Of a stretch of 64,000 nucleotides of DNA, positions 44,481 through 51,828 are shown one piece after another (the first letter of the stretch is position 1; each line of letters opens with the position of its first letter). The DNA comes from Chryseobacterium cucumeris (lineage in GTDB: Bacteria > Bacteroidota > Bacteroidia > Flavobacteriales > Weeksellaceae): contig NZ_CP068760.1 in assembly GCF_016775705.1 (NCBI RefSeq), positions 1,612,001 to 1,676,000 of the forward strand, in the 5' to 3' direction. The notes below the pieces were generated by a model. It ran no database searches and was not told the DNA's origin. It saw nothing but the letters and a program-made list of their open reading frames with translations. Made by a program: the position numbers and the translations under genes.

Positions 44481-45113
44481 TTATTGATTAAGTTGTTGTA
44501 ATAATTTTTTTGTTTTCAGAGTCAGTTCATCTTCATTATTATCTTTTCCGATGAGAGAGCTTCCCAGCCCTGCTGCTATGGCACCTCCATTGAGCCATTC
44601 ACTGATATCTTCAGTTTCAGCATGGATTCCTCCGGTGGGCATGAAATTCATTCCCGGAAAAACAGGCTGTACCGATTTGATGTAGTTCTTCCCTAAAGAA
44701 TCAGCCGGGAATATTTTAACCAGTTTTAAACCCTTCTGATAGGCAATATTGATATCGGAAGGGGTAAAACAGCCCGGAATCAGAAGTATATTTTTTTCAA
44801 AGGCATGTTTTACCAATGCTTCACTGATCACTGGTGTAATGATAAAATCTGCTTTTGCATGAGCATAATCATCCATTTCTTTTATGTTTTTCACCGTTCC
44901 GATTCCTAACAGAAGACCAGGAAATTCTGTATGGGAAATTTCTTTCAGCTTAGTGAAATTTTCCAATGCCTGATGGCCGCGGTTGGTATATTCTATCACA
45001 CGGATTCCTGCTTCGTATAAAGCTTTTACGATAATTTTTGAGACCTCAAACGATTCGTTATAGAATAACGGAACTATTTTCTGGTCTTTTATTTTTTGTA
45101 GTATTTCACTCAT
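44481..45113 (-). CDS. eda: KDPG aldolase
   Basis: 2-keto-3-deoxy-6-phosphogluconate aldolase, 210 residues, class I. It splits KDPG to pyruvate and glyceraldehyde-3-phosphate. GIRVIEYTNRGHQAL carries the catalytic Glu region, and LIPGCFTPSDINIAYQKGLKLVKIFPADSLG holds the Schiff-base Lys in VKIFPA. FMPTGGI is the phosphate-binding loop. The start ATG overlaps the kdgK stop (ATGA), indicating translational coupling, and the transporter follows after 4 bp. Last enzymatic step of the glucuronate pathway in this window. Confidence 0.95.
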   Translation of the reverse strand: MSEILQKIKDQKIVPLFYNESFEVSKIIVKALYEAGIRVIEYTNRGHQALENFTKLKEISHTEFPGLLLGIGTVKNIKEMDDYAHAKADFIITPVISEALVKHAFEKNILLIPGCFTPSDINIAYQKGLKLVKIFPADSLGKNYIKSVQPVFPGMNFMPTGGIHAETEDISEWLNGGAIAAGLGSSLIGKDNNEDELTLKTKKLLQQLNQ

Positions 45114-46108
45114 AATGTTTCGATATTAATGCTTTCATCAATGGTATCTCCCTTTACAAAAAGTTTTTTAAAAGCAACTTTTGTCGCATCCTCAAGGATC
45201 TGCTCATCAGAATTTCCTTTTAAAATTCCATGAATCAAGGCGGCCATAAAAGAATCACCGCTTCCTACCCTTTCATCGATTTTATCTGAATTATATTTTT
45301 CTGAAATCAAAAGCTGTCCATCAGCAAATAAGGTGGCAAAGTAATTCACCTGTTCTCCGTTTGTAAAGCGGAAGGTATTCGCAACTTTTTCCACCTCCGG
45401 GAATTGTCTTCTGATTTCCAATGCTGTTTTTTCGGCCTGTTTCAGAAGATTTTCATCATCAAATTTTCCGTTAAGTTCATATTCAACCTGAATATCCAGG
45501 AACTGCCCGACAGCCCAGATATTTCCCATGAGAACATTCACAAAAGGCATCAGCTCTTTAATTTTGTGAGGGTTCTGATTTTGCCAAAGCAACGCCCTGT
45601 AATTCAGGTCGAGGGAAACCGTAATATTTCTTGCTCTGGCTTCTTTCATGATTTGCAGACATTTGCGGAATGCGTTGTCACTCAATGCCGGTGTGATGGT
45701 ACTGATATGCAGCCATTTTACCTCTGAAAATAGTTCATCATCACTGAAAGTTTCAAAATCCGATTGGGTAAAAACAGACGGAAAGCGGTCGTACACTACT
45801 GAAGCGTTCTGCATATCTCCATCAGAAGAAAGGTAAAATGTTCCTATTCTCCCTTGAGTTTTTTCTGCAAGGACTTCTATTCCTTTATTGTTAAGCTGGG
45901 ATTCCAGCTGGTTTCCTACGAAATTTTCCGGTAAAGCTGATAATAATTTCACAGGATTCTTCCACTGGGAAAGTGCTGCTGCCACATTATATTCAGCGCC
46001 GCCAACATACATCTTCAGAGACTGCTCATTCAACCAGTTTCCTTCGGAATCCGGGGCAAAGTGGAGAAGCAGTTCCCCGAAACATAGTATTTTAGCTGAA
46101 TTCTGCAT
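45110..46108 (-). CDS. kdgK: 2-keto-3-deoxygluconate kinase (PfkB family)
   Basis: Ribokinase-like sugar kinase of 332 residues that makes KDPG from KDG. N-terminal LCFGELLLHFAPD and YVGGAEYNVAAALSQW are the PfkB first signature with the substrate loop. The second signature DERVGSGDSFMAALIHG carries the catalytic Asp in GSGD, where most relatives have GAGD. The frame can extend to a TTG at 46123, overlapping uxaC, but the ATG at 46108 leaves a 4-bp gap (stop TAA, TACC, ATG) and is preferred. Its stop overlaps the eda start, ATGA. Confidence 0.93.
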   Translation of the reverse strand: MQNSAKILCFGELLLHFAPDSEGNWLNEQSLKMYVGGAEYNVAAALSQWKNPVKLLSALPENFVGNQLESQLNNKGIEVLAEKTQGRIGTFYLSSDGDMQNASVVYDRFPSVFTQSDFETFSDDELFSEVKWLHISTITPALSDNAFRKCLQIMKEARARNITVSLDLNYRALLWQNQNPHKIKELMPFVNVLMGNIWAVGQFLDIQVEYELNGKFDDENLLKQAEKTALEIRRQFPEVEKVANTFRFTNGEQVNYFATLFADGQLLISEKYNSDKIDERVGSGDSFMAALIHGILKGNSDEQILEDATKVAFKKLFVKGDTIDESINIETL

Positions 46109-46112
46109 GGTA

Positions 46113-47531
46113 TTAGATTTCAAAATAGTTTTTTGTATTATGATAACAGATATCCTGAATGATCTTTCCTACCCATTTTTCATCATCGGGAAGAAGACCT
46201 CTTTCCATTTCACTTCCGAACAGATTGCACAAAAGCCTTCTGAAATAATCATGTCTTGAGAATGACAGCAGGCTTCGGGAATCGGTCAGCATGCCGACAA
46301 AAGTGCTGATCAGACCGATATTGGAAAGTGTATTCATCTGTTTCGTCATCCCGTCGAGCTGATCGAGAAACCACCAGGCTGCTCCAAACTGTACTTTGGA
46401 TTTAATGCCTCCTTCATTGAAATTTCCGGCAAGTGCTGCCAGAACTTCATTACATGCCGGATTCAGATTGTATATGATGGTTTTGGCCAGTTTTCCTTCT
46501 GAATTCAATGCATCCAGCAAAACGCTCAACCGCTGTGCATAATAGGGTTCTCCAATGGCATCGTATCCTGCATTGGCACCCATTTTTTTGAACATTTCTG
46601 AATTGTTGTTTCGGGTTGCCCCTACATGAAACTGCTGTACCCAGCCTTTTTCTGCGTACATTTTGCAAAGCTCTTTCAGCATATAGCCGCATAATGCATC
46701 GGGATCGGAAAATGTCGAAATATTCCCTTTCAGGAATTCGGAAAACTCTTTTTCAAGGTTTTGATTCCACTTTGTGGTATCCGGAAAATATTCAAAGCCG
46801 TGATCAGCAACTTTTGCCCCTGCTTCCACAAAATAATTGATTCTGCCCTGAAGTGCATTCAACAGATCAGAAGCTGATGTGATTGAAAACCCACAGACTT
46901 TTTCAAGCTTTTTAATTCCTGAAATATACTGTTCGGGATTGATTATATTGATATAGGCATCAGGGCGGAAAGCCGGAAGAACAGCTGTTTTAAATCCACT
47001 GTTTTTTAATGCTTTATGATGAACCAGATCATCAGCAGGATCATCTGTAGTACATAAGGCTTCTACTTTAAAATTTTCAATAATGGATTGTGGTAAAAAA
47101 CCAGGTGTCTGCAGACTTTCATTCATCTGATGATACACCGTATCTGCATTTTTGGGTGATAAATACTCGCTGATTCCAAAAGGATTTTTGAGTTCCAGAT
47201 GAGTCCAGTGAAACAAGGGATTGCGAAGAGTATAAGGCACCACTTCGGCCCATTTCATGAATTTTTCATAATCTGAAGCATTTCCGGAAATATACTGTTC
47301 ATCAATGCCAAAATTTCTCATGGCTCTCCATTTGTAATGATCACCATCCAGCCAGATAGCGTTTGGAGAACGGAAATTCTGATTAGCAGAAATAACATCC
47401 GGTTCCAGGTGATTGTGATAATCGATCACCGGCATGTCTTTGGCATATCCGAAATACAGATTCTCTGCCTTTGCTGATTCAAGCAGAAACAATTCTCCGA
47501 AAACGTTTTTATTTTTAATGGAATTACTCAT
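46113..47531 (-). CDS. uxaC: Glucuronate (uronate) isomerase
   Basis: Amidohydrolase-superfamily isomerase turning D-glucuronate into D-fructuronate. 472 residues, standard length. Metal-binding PVIDYHNHLEPDVIS (34-48) has the His-x-His. RAMRNFGIDEQYISGNASDYEKFMKWAEVVPYTLRNPLFHWTHLELKNPFGI is the highly conserved core of UxaC, and CTTDDPADDLVHHK and FHVGATRNNNS follow. First gene of the uxaC-kdgK-eda-transporter operon, separated from uxuB by a terminator (47692-47732). A partial operator-like sequence TGT-N7-ACACTT lies at 47604-47619 upstream, too weak to call. Confidence 0.96.
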   Translation of the reverse strand: MSNSIKNKNVFGELFLLESAKAENLYFGYAKDMPVIDYHNHLEPDVISANQNFRSPNAIWLDGDHYKWRAMRNFGIDEQYISGNASDYEKFMKWAEVVPYTLRNPLFHWTHLELKNPFGISEYLSPKNADTVYHQMNESLQTPGFLPQSIIENFKVEALCTTDDPADDLVHHKALKNSGFKTAVLPAFRPDAYINIINPEQYISGIKKLEKVCGFSITSASDLLNALQGRINYFVEAGAKVADHGFEYFPDTTKWNQNLEKEFSEFLKGNISTFSDPDALCGYMLKELCKMYAEKGWVQQFHVGATRNNNSEMFKKMGANAGYDAIGEPYYAQRLSVLLDALNSEGKLAKTIIYNLNPACNEVLAALAGNFNEGGIKSKVQFGAAWWFLDQLDGMTKQMNTLSNIGLISTFVGMLTDSRSLLSFSRHDYFRRLLCNLFGSEMERGLLPDDEKWVGKIIQDICYHNTKNYFEI

Positions 47532-47691
47532 TATTTATTTTTACAATCCTGGATTTTAATTAACTTGTTTACACTCTGCAAAACCACAAAGTCACAAAAG
47601 CTTTGTTTTTAGAACACTTCAATTATGATTATGCAGAAAAGTTCACATAAGATGAAAATCAATGATTTTCACAACACTTAGGTGTCTACAT

Positions 47692-47732
47692 TTAAAAACA
47701 GAACCCTTAATGAAACCACTAAGGTTCTGTTT
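47692..47732 (-). terminator. Terminator after uxuB
   Basis: Arms AACAGAACCCTTA (47697-47709) and TAAGGTTCTGTT (47720-47731) pair along their length with one bulged base. On the minus strand the stem is followed by TTTTT, so it ends the susC-susD-uxuA-uxuB transcript. Confidence 0.85.
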
Positions 47733-47755
47733 GATGATATGAAGAAATTAGCTTT

Positions 47756-48571
47756 TTATACTCCGCTGAATGCGCTGAAACCTCCATCAACAGGAATCAG
47801 TGCTCCTGTGATAAAACTTGCTGCACCGGAACACAGAAACTGTACAACCCCGCTCAGTTCTTCTACTTCTCCAAATCTCTGCATGGGTGTTTTCGCCATT
47901 ACTTTTTTACTTCTTTCCGTTAAGCTTCCATCCGGATTCAGAAGGATTGCGCGGTTCTGATCTCCAATGAAAAATCCGGGAGCCACGGCATTAACGCGTA
48001 TTTTATCTCCAAATTTCAATGCCAGGTCAGAAGCCAGCCATTGCGTAAAATTGGTAATTGCTGATTTGGCGGCAGAATATCCGGCCACTCTTGTAATTGC
48101 TGAATACGCAGCCATGGAAGAAATATTAATAATGTTTCCGCTCCCCTGCTCAGCCATTACTTTTCCGAAAACATAGCTGGGGTAAACGGTTCCGTTGATA
48201 TTCAGATCGGTAACCTCTGCCCATCCTTTCATATCCATATCAAAAAATGACTGTTCGGGAGATAAGGTGGCTGCCGGAATATTTCCACCCGCTATATTGA
48301 GCAGAATATCAATACGTCCATACTTTTCCTTTATTTTCACTGAAGCGGCTTCAAGGCTTTCAATATCCATCACATTGGCTTCTACAGCAAGTGTATCCCC
48401 ACCCAAATCTGTCAGTTCTTTTACCCGGGCATCCAATGTTTCCTGGTTTCTTCCCAGTGCAACAACTTTTGCTCCGGCCTCTATAAAACTTTTGGCAAGG
48501 CTGCCTCCCAAAACGCCCGAAGCCCCTGTGATGACTGCTACTTTGTTTTCAATACTAAACAGGTCTTTCAT
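47756..48571 (-). CDS. uxuB: D-mannonate oxidoreductase, SDR type
   Basis: Short-chain dehydrogenase of 271 residues reducing D-fructuronate to D-mannonate. The Rossmann motif VITGASGVLGGSLA (14-27) binds NAD(P); NIAGGNIP is the NNAG-equivalent. Catalytic Ser in INISSMAAYSAI and Tyr-x3-Lys in VAGYSAAKSAI follow, and PVDGGFSAFSGV ends the protein. This is the SDR-type UxuB known from Bacillus and Bacteroidota, not the longer E. coli type. Gap of 31 bp after uxuA; a strong terminator follows. The function rests mainly on pairing with uxuA and uxaC, since SDR specificity is hard to read directly. Confidence 0.88.
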   Translation of the reverse strand: MKDLFSIENKVAVITGASGVLGGSLAKSFIEAGAKVVALGRNQETLDARVKELTDLGGDTLAVEANVMDIESLEAASVKIKEKYGRIDILLNIAGGNIPAATLSPEQSFFDMDMKGWAEVTDLNINGTVYPSYVFGKVMAEQGSGNIINISSMAAYSAITRVAGYSAAKSAITNFTQWLASDLALKFGDKIRVNAVAPGFFIGDQNRAILLNPDGSLTERSKKVMAKTPMQRFGEVEELSGVVQFLCSGAASFITGALIPVDGGFSAFSGV

Positions 48572-48602
48572 TTTACTTTTTATTATTTATTACAAACGCA
48601 GA

Positions 48603-49778
48603 TTAATTTTTTTGTAATTCCGACTGTACTGCAGCCATTACTCCTTCGATCTGGCCCAATGCCAGCATTCTTCCTAAAAATGAATAGCCGGGATTATATC
48701 CTTTGTCAATATCTTCCGTTAAAAGTCTTCCATGGTCAATTCTCATCGGAAGATCAGGATTTTCTTTTTCGAATACACGGATTACTTCAATGAGCTTTCC
48801 TCTTCCTCCCAGATGATGAGCCTCGATAAAATCACCGTTTTCAAAGACATTTGTACTTCTCAGGTGAACGAATTTGGTACGGTGAGCAAATTTTTGCGCA
48901 AGCTTTGGAACATCATTCTGAAGGTTGGCGCTTAAAGATCCGGCACAGAATGTTAATCCGTTGTGAGGATTATCAACAGCTTTCAGAAGCCAGTCGATAT
49001 CTTCTTCATTGGTTACTATTCTGGGTAAGCCCAGTAATGAAAAAGGCGGATCATCAGGATGTACACACATCTGGATATTCCATTTTTCGCATACAGGCAT
49101 TATTTTTTCAAGGAAATATTTCATGTTCTGACGAAGCTGATGCTTATCTATACCATCGTACAAAGCCAGCAGACTGTTGAACTTTTCTACAGGATTCAAT
49201 TCGCCTTCTTTGATATTTCCATTCACGAATCCCTGTGTTTTTACAATGACTGAGTCTATCAGGTCATGATTATCTTTTTCTGTTAATGTATTTTTTAATT
49301 CTTCTACTTTTTGAAGGATTTCAGGGTCATAATCGTGTTCTGCTCCTTCTCTTTTAAGGATATGAATTTCGAAGTACGCAAACTTGGCTTTGTCAAAATA
49401 AAGTGAGGATGACCCATCTTCCCATTCGTGAAAGAGGTCGGTTCTTGCCCAGTCGAGAACGGGCATGAAGTTGTAGCAAACTGTTGTAACACCTGCTTTA
49501 CCAAGATTTTCAAGGCTTATGATATAATTTTCTATTAAAGAGTCACGGTCTTCACCTCCGTATTTGATGGCTTCGCTCACGGGAAGACTTTCCACAACAG
49601 ACCAGCGAAGTCCGTGGCTTTCTATATAGTTTTTATAATCATTGATGGCCTCTGAATTCCAGATTTCTCCGTTTGGGATATCGTGCAGGGCAGAAACAAT
49701 TCCTTCTACTCCTATTTGACGAAGTGTGCTGAGTGCTATTTTGTCTTTTTTGCCAAACCAACGCCAGGTTTTTTCCAT
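48603..49778 (-). CDS. uxuA: D-mannonate dehydratase
   Basis: TIM-barrel metal enzyme of 391 residues that dehydrates D-mannonate to KDG. The start MEKTWRWFGKKDKIALSTLRQIGVEGIVSALHDIPNGEIW is the standard UxuA N-terminus. VESLPVSEAIKYGGEDRDSLIENYI, CYNFMPVLDWARTDL, CVHPDDPPFSLLGLPRIV with metal ligands, and FVHLRSTNVFENGDFIEAHHLGG are all diagnostic. It follows susD by 79 bp and precedes uxuB by 31 bp, so uptake of oligosaccharide and uronate breakdown appear co-transcribed. Confidence 0.97.
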   Translation of the reverse strand: MEKTWRWFGKKDKIALSTLRQIGVEGIVSALHDIPNGEIWNSEAINDYKNYIESHGLRWSVVESLPVSEAIKYGGEDRDSLIENYIISLENLGKAGVTTVCYNFMPVLDWARTDLFHEWEDGSSSLYFDKAKFAYFEIHILKREGAEHDYDPEILQKVEELKNTLTEKDNHDLIDSVIVKTQGFVNGNIKEGELNPVEKFNSLLALYDGIDKHQLRQNMKYFLEKIMPVCEKWNIQMCVHPDDPPFSLLGLPRIVTNEEDIDWLLKAVDNPHNGLTFCAGSLSANLQNDVPKLAQKFAHRTKFVHLRSTNVFENGDFIEAHHLGGRGKLIEVIRVFEKENPDLPMRIDHGRLLTEDIDKGYNPGYSFLGRMLALGQIEGVMAAVQSELQKN

Positions 49779-49857
49779 AGTTTTAAAATTTAATTCAGAT
49801 AAACAAAGCAGGTGCTTTTCACACCTACTCTGTTACTGATATGAATGTAGAATGAAA

Positions 49858-51816
49858 TTAATTGTATCCCGGATTCTGATATTTTGCTTTAATATCTGCT
49901 GATACTTCCATCGCATCAATCTGATTCTGAGGAATCGGTCTCAGATAATGAAAAGGTTTTATTGTTCTTGTCACCGTCTGTGGATCATGATCTCCATAAG
50001 AAGCTCCTCCAATCTGATAACTTGCCGCATAATCTCCCCACTTCTGTGTACGTACCAGATCATACCATCTGTAGAATTCTCCGTAATATTCACGGGATCT
50101 TTCTGCAAGGATATAATCAATGGTAATTACAGATGGCGTAGCAGCCGTCATCGCTGCACTGTTATCCGCTACATAAGCGGTATTCTGTGCATTATTGAAC
50201 TTCCATTTTCCGGCACGGGCACGGATGACGTTGATAAGATCTCTGGCTGTCATAGCTCCTGAAGCTCCTTTTACAGCTGCTTCTGCAGCAATAAAATAGA
50301 ATTCTGAAAATTTGGCAACACTGAAAGGACGGGTTAATCCTGCATTCGGATATCCTAAACCATTTGGATCATCGGTACGGTAAGTTCCTATTTTCCAAAG
50401 ACCCGGATATACAATTCTACTGATTCCGTTCGGTGCGATCACCCAGTCTGCTCTTCCCGGAAGGGTTCCTGCTCCTACACCGCTTTGTCCGGATCCTGTA
50501 GGATAAGAAGGCGTCTGGCTGTCATCATTCAGGAAGCTTAAGATTGCTCCTCCCGGCTGTACAGGTAAATTATTGGCATTATAAAGTACAGGAACCGTTG
50601 TAAGGCCTGTTCCATTCTTGTTCCAGTTTCCTCTGTAGGTGGTTACAAAAGTTCCATCATAACGGGAATCGTTGGTTTTATCTGCAAAAGTATTTTTGAT
50701 AACACCTAAGGTAGGACACATACGCACCCATGGACGTCCCAATGGCTGTGCTGCTTCTCTCTGTACGGCGCTTACAACGTCCGCTCCTTCCCAAGCTGTG
50801 GTTTTACTGCTTTTGATGGCAGTATAGTTCCAGGTCTGCATCCATGCTGCAAAATTGTCCGGTGCCCAGCCTGATCCAAATCCTACAGGATCACTTTCGT
50901 TGTAGTATGTACTTGACTGTGTATGGTCTGCATACAGCATAGATTCGGTATTTCTGTCATTGGAACCTACATTCACATCATAGAAGGTAGGCTGAAGCGC
51001 ATAAGGTCCGGGATTGTTGATTCCTTCCATGGCGATATCATAAGCCTGCTGAAAATACCACTGGGCATTGTGCCCGTCAGGATCAGTTCTTGTCACTTCA
51101 GGATAAGTTGGAATGCTGTTGGGATTCTGCAGCCACCATCCATAAGTAAGGTAAGCTTTGGCAAGCATCAGTCTTGCAACATTTTTGGTTACACCTCCCG
51201 TTACCCTTGGTGATGCAGGTAAATTTTCTATTGCTTTTTTAAGGTCAGCAAAAACAGTTTTTGTATATACTTCCGGTACGTTATTTCTTACGGAAGAGGT
51301 GGAAGGTAAAGTGTTATATTTCAATTCTCCTGCACCTAAATCCAGAGGAACTCCTCCATAGGTCTGTACGAGCATGAAGTAGTAAAATCCGCGGAAGAAA
51401 CGGGCTTCAGAGATCATAGATTCTGCAATTCCGAATCCAGGTCCTTTTTCAATGATTCCGTTGGCAGTATTGATATACGGAAATACGGAGTTCCAGACCA
51501 TACTTGTAGGAAAAGTATTGGAATTGATAATACCGTTTCCGGACATATCCAATTCTTTGAAGTTTCCATCCGCACTTTGTGCCCAGGTAGATTCGTCAGT
51601 TCCGTTCTGACAATTGCTCATAAAGTAGCCATTGCCATACAGTAATCTCATCTGTCTGTATAAAGCCGTAAATCCCTGATTAACTCCATCCGGTGTATTA
51701 AAATAGTCAGCTGTATAGATTGCTCTTGGCTGCTCATCAAGAATTTCACTACAACCTGTAAATGTTAAGGATAAAAAGATTGCTCCTAATAGCAGTTTTT
51801 TGTTAAAATTTATCAT
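49858..51816 (-). CDS. SusD/RagB-family outer-membrane glycan-binding lipoprotein
   Basis: Surface lipoprotein that captures oligosaccharide over the SusC pore. 652 residues with lipobox ending at Cys22 (ILSLTFTGC-like, here LSLTFTGCSE). N-terminal SEILDEQPRAIYTADYFNTPDGVNQGFTALYRQMR is the SusD-like start. ARFFRGFYYFMLVQTYGGVPL is the central tetratricopeptide-like helix region, and YILAERSREYYGEFYRWYDLVRTQKW is the conserved C-terminal signature. It starts 12 bp after the susC stop. The sole SusD in the window, so it should serve the arabinoxylan fragments made by the surface GH30 and GH5. Confidence 0.95.
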   Translation of the reverse strand: MINFNKKLLLGAIFLSLTFTGCSEILDEQPRAIYTADYFNTPDGVNQGFTALYRQMRLLYGNGYFMSNCQNGTDESTWAQSADGNFKELDMSGNGIINSNTFPTSMVWNSVFPYINTANGIIEKGPGFGIAESMISEARFFRGFYYFMLVQTYGGVPLDLGAGELKYNTLPSTSSVRNNVPEVYTKTVFADLKKAIENLPASPRVTGGVTKNVARLMLAKAYLTYGWWLQNPNSIPTYPEVTRTDPDGHNAQWYFQQAYDIAMEGINNPGPYALQPTFYDVNVGSNDRNTESMLYADHTQSSTYYNESDPVGFGSGWAPDNFAAWMQTWNYTAIKSSKTTAWEGADVVSAVQREAAQPLGRPWVRMCPTLGVIKNTFADKTNDSRYDGTFVTTYRGNWNKNGTGLTTVPVLYNANNLPVQPGGAILSFLNDDSQTPSYPTGSGQSGVGAGTLPGRADWVIAPNGISRIVYPGLWKIGTYRTDDPNGLGYPNAGLTRPFSVAKFSEFYFIAAEAAVKGASGAMTARDLINVIRARAGKWKFNNAQNTAYVADNSAAMTAATPSVITIDYILAERSREYYGEFYRWYDLVRTQKWGDYAASYQIGGASYGDHDPQTVTRTIKPFHYLRPIPQNQIDAMEVSADIKAKYQNPGYN

Positions 51817-51828
51817 GACAGTACAGTT

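Noticed and set aside
47601..47619. Possible sixth AraR-type site before uxaC
   Set aside because: Only TGT-N7-ACACTT is kept; the left AAA/AAG bases are missing and no -7 box is near.
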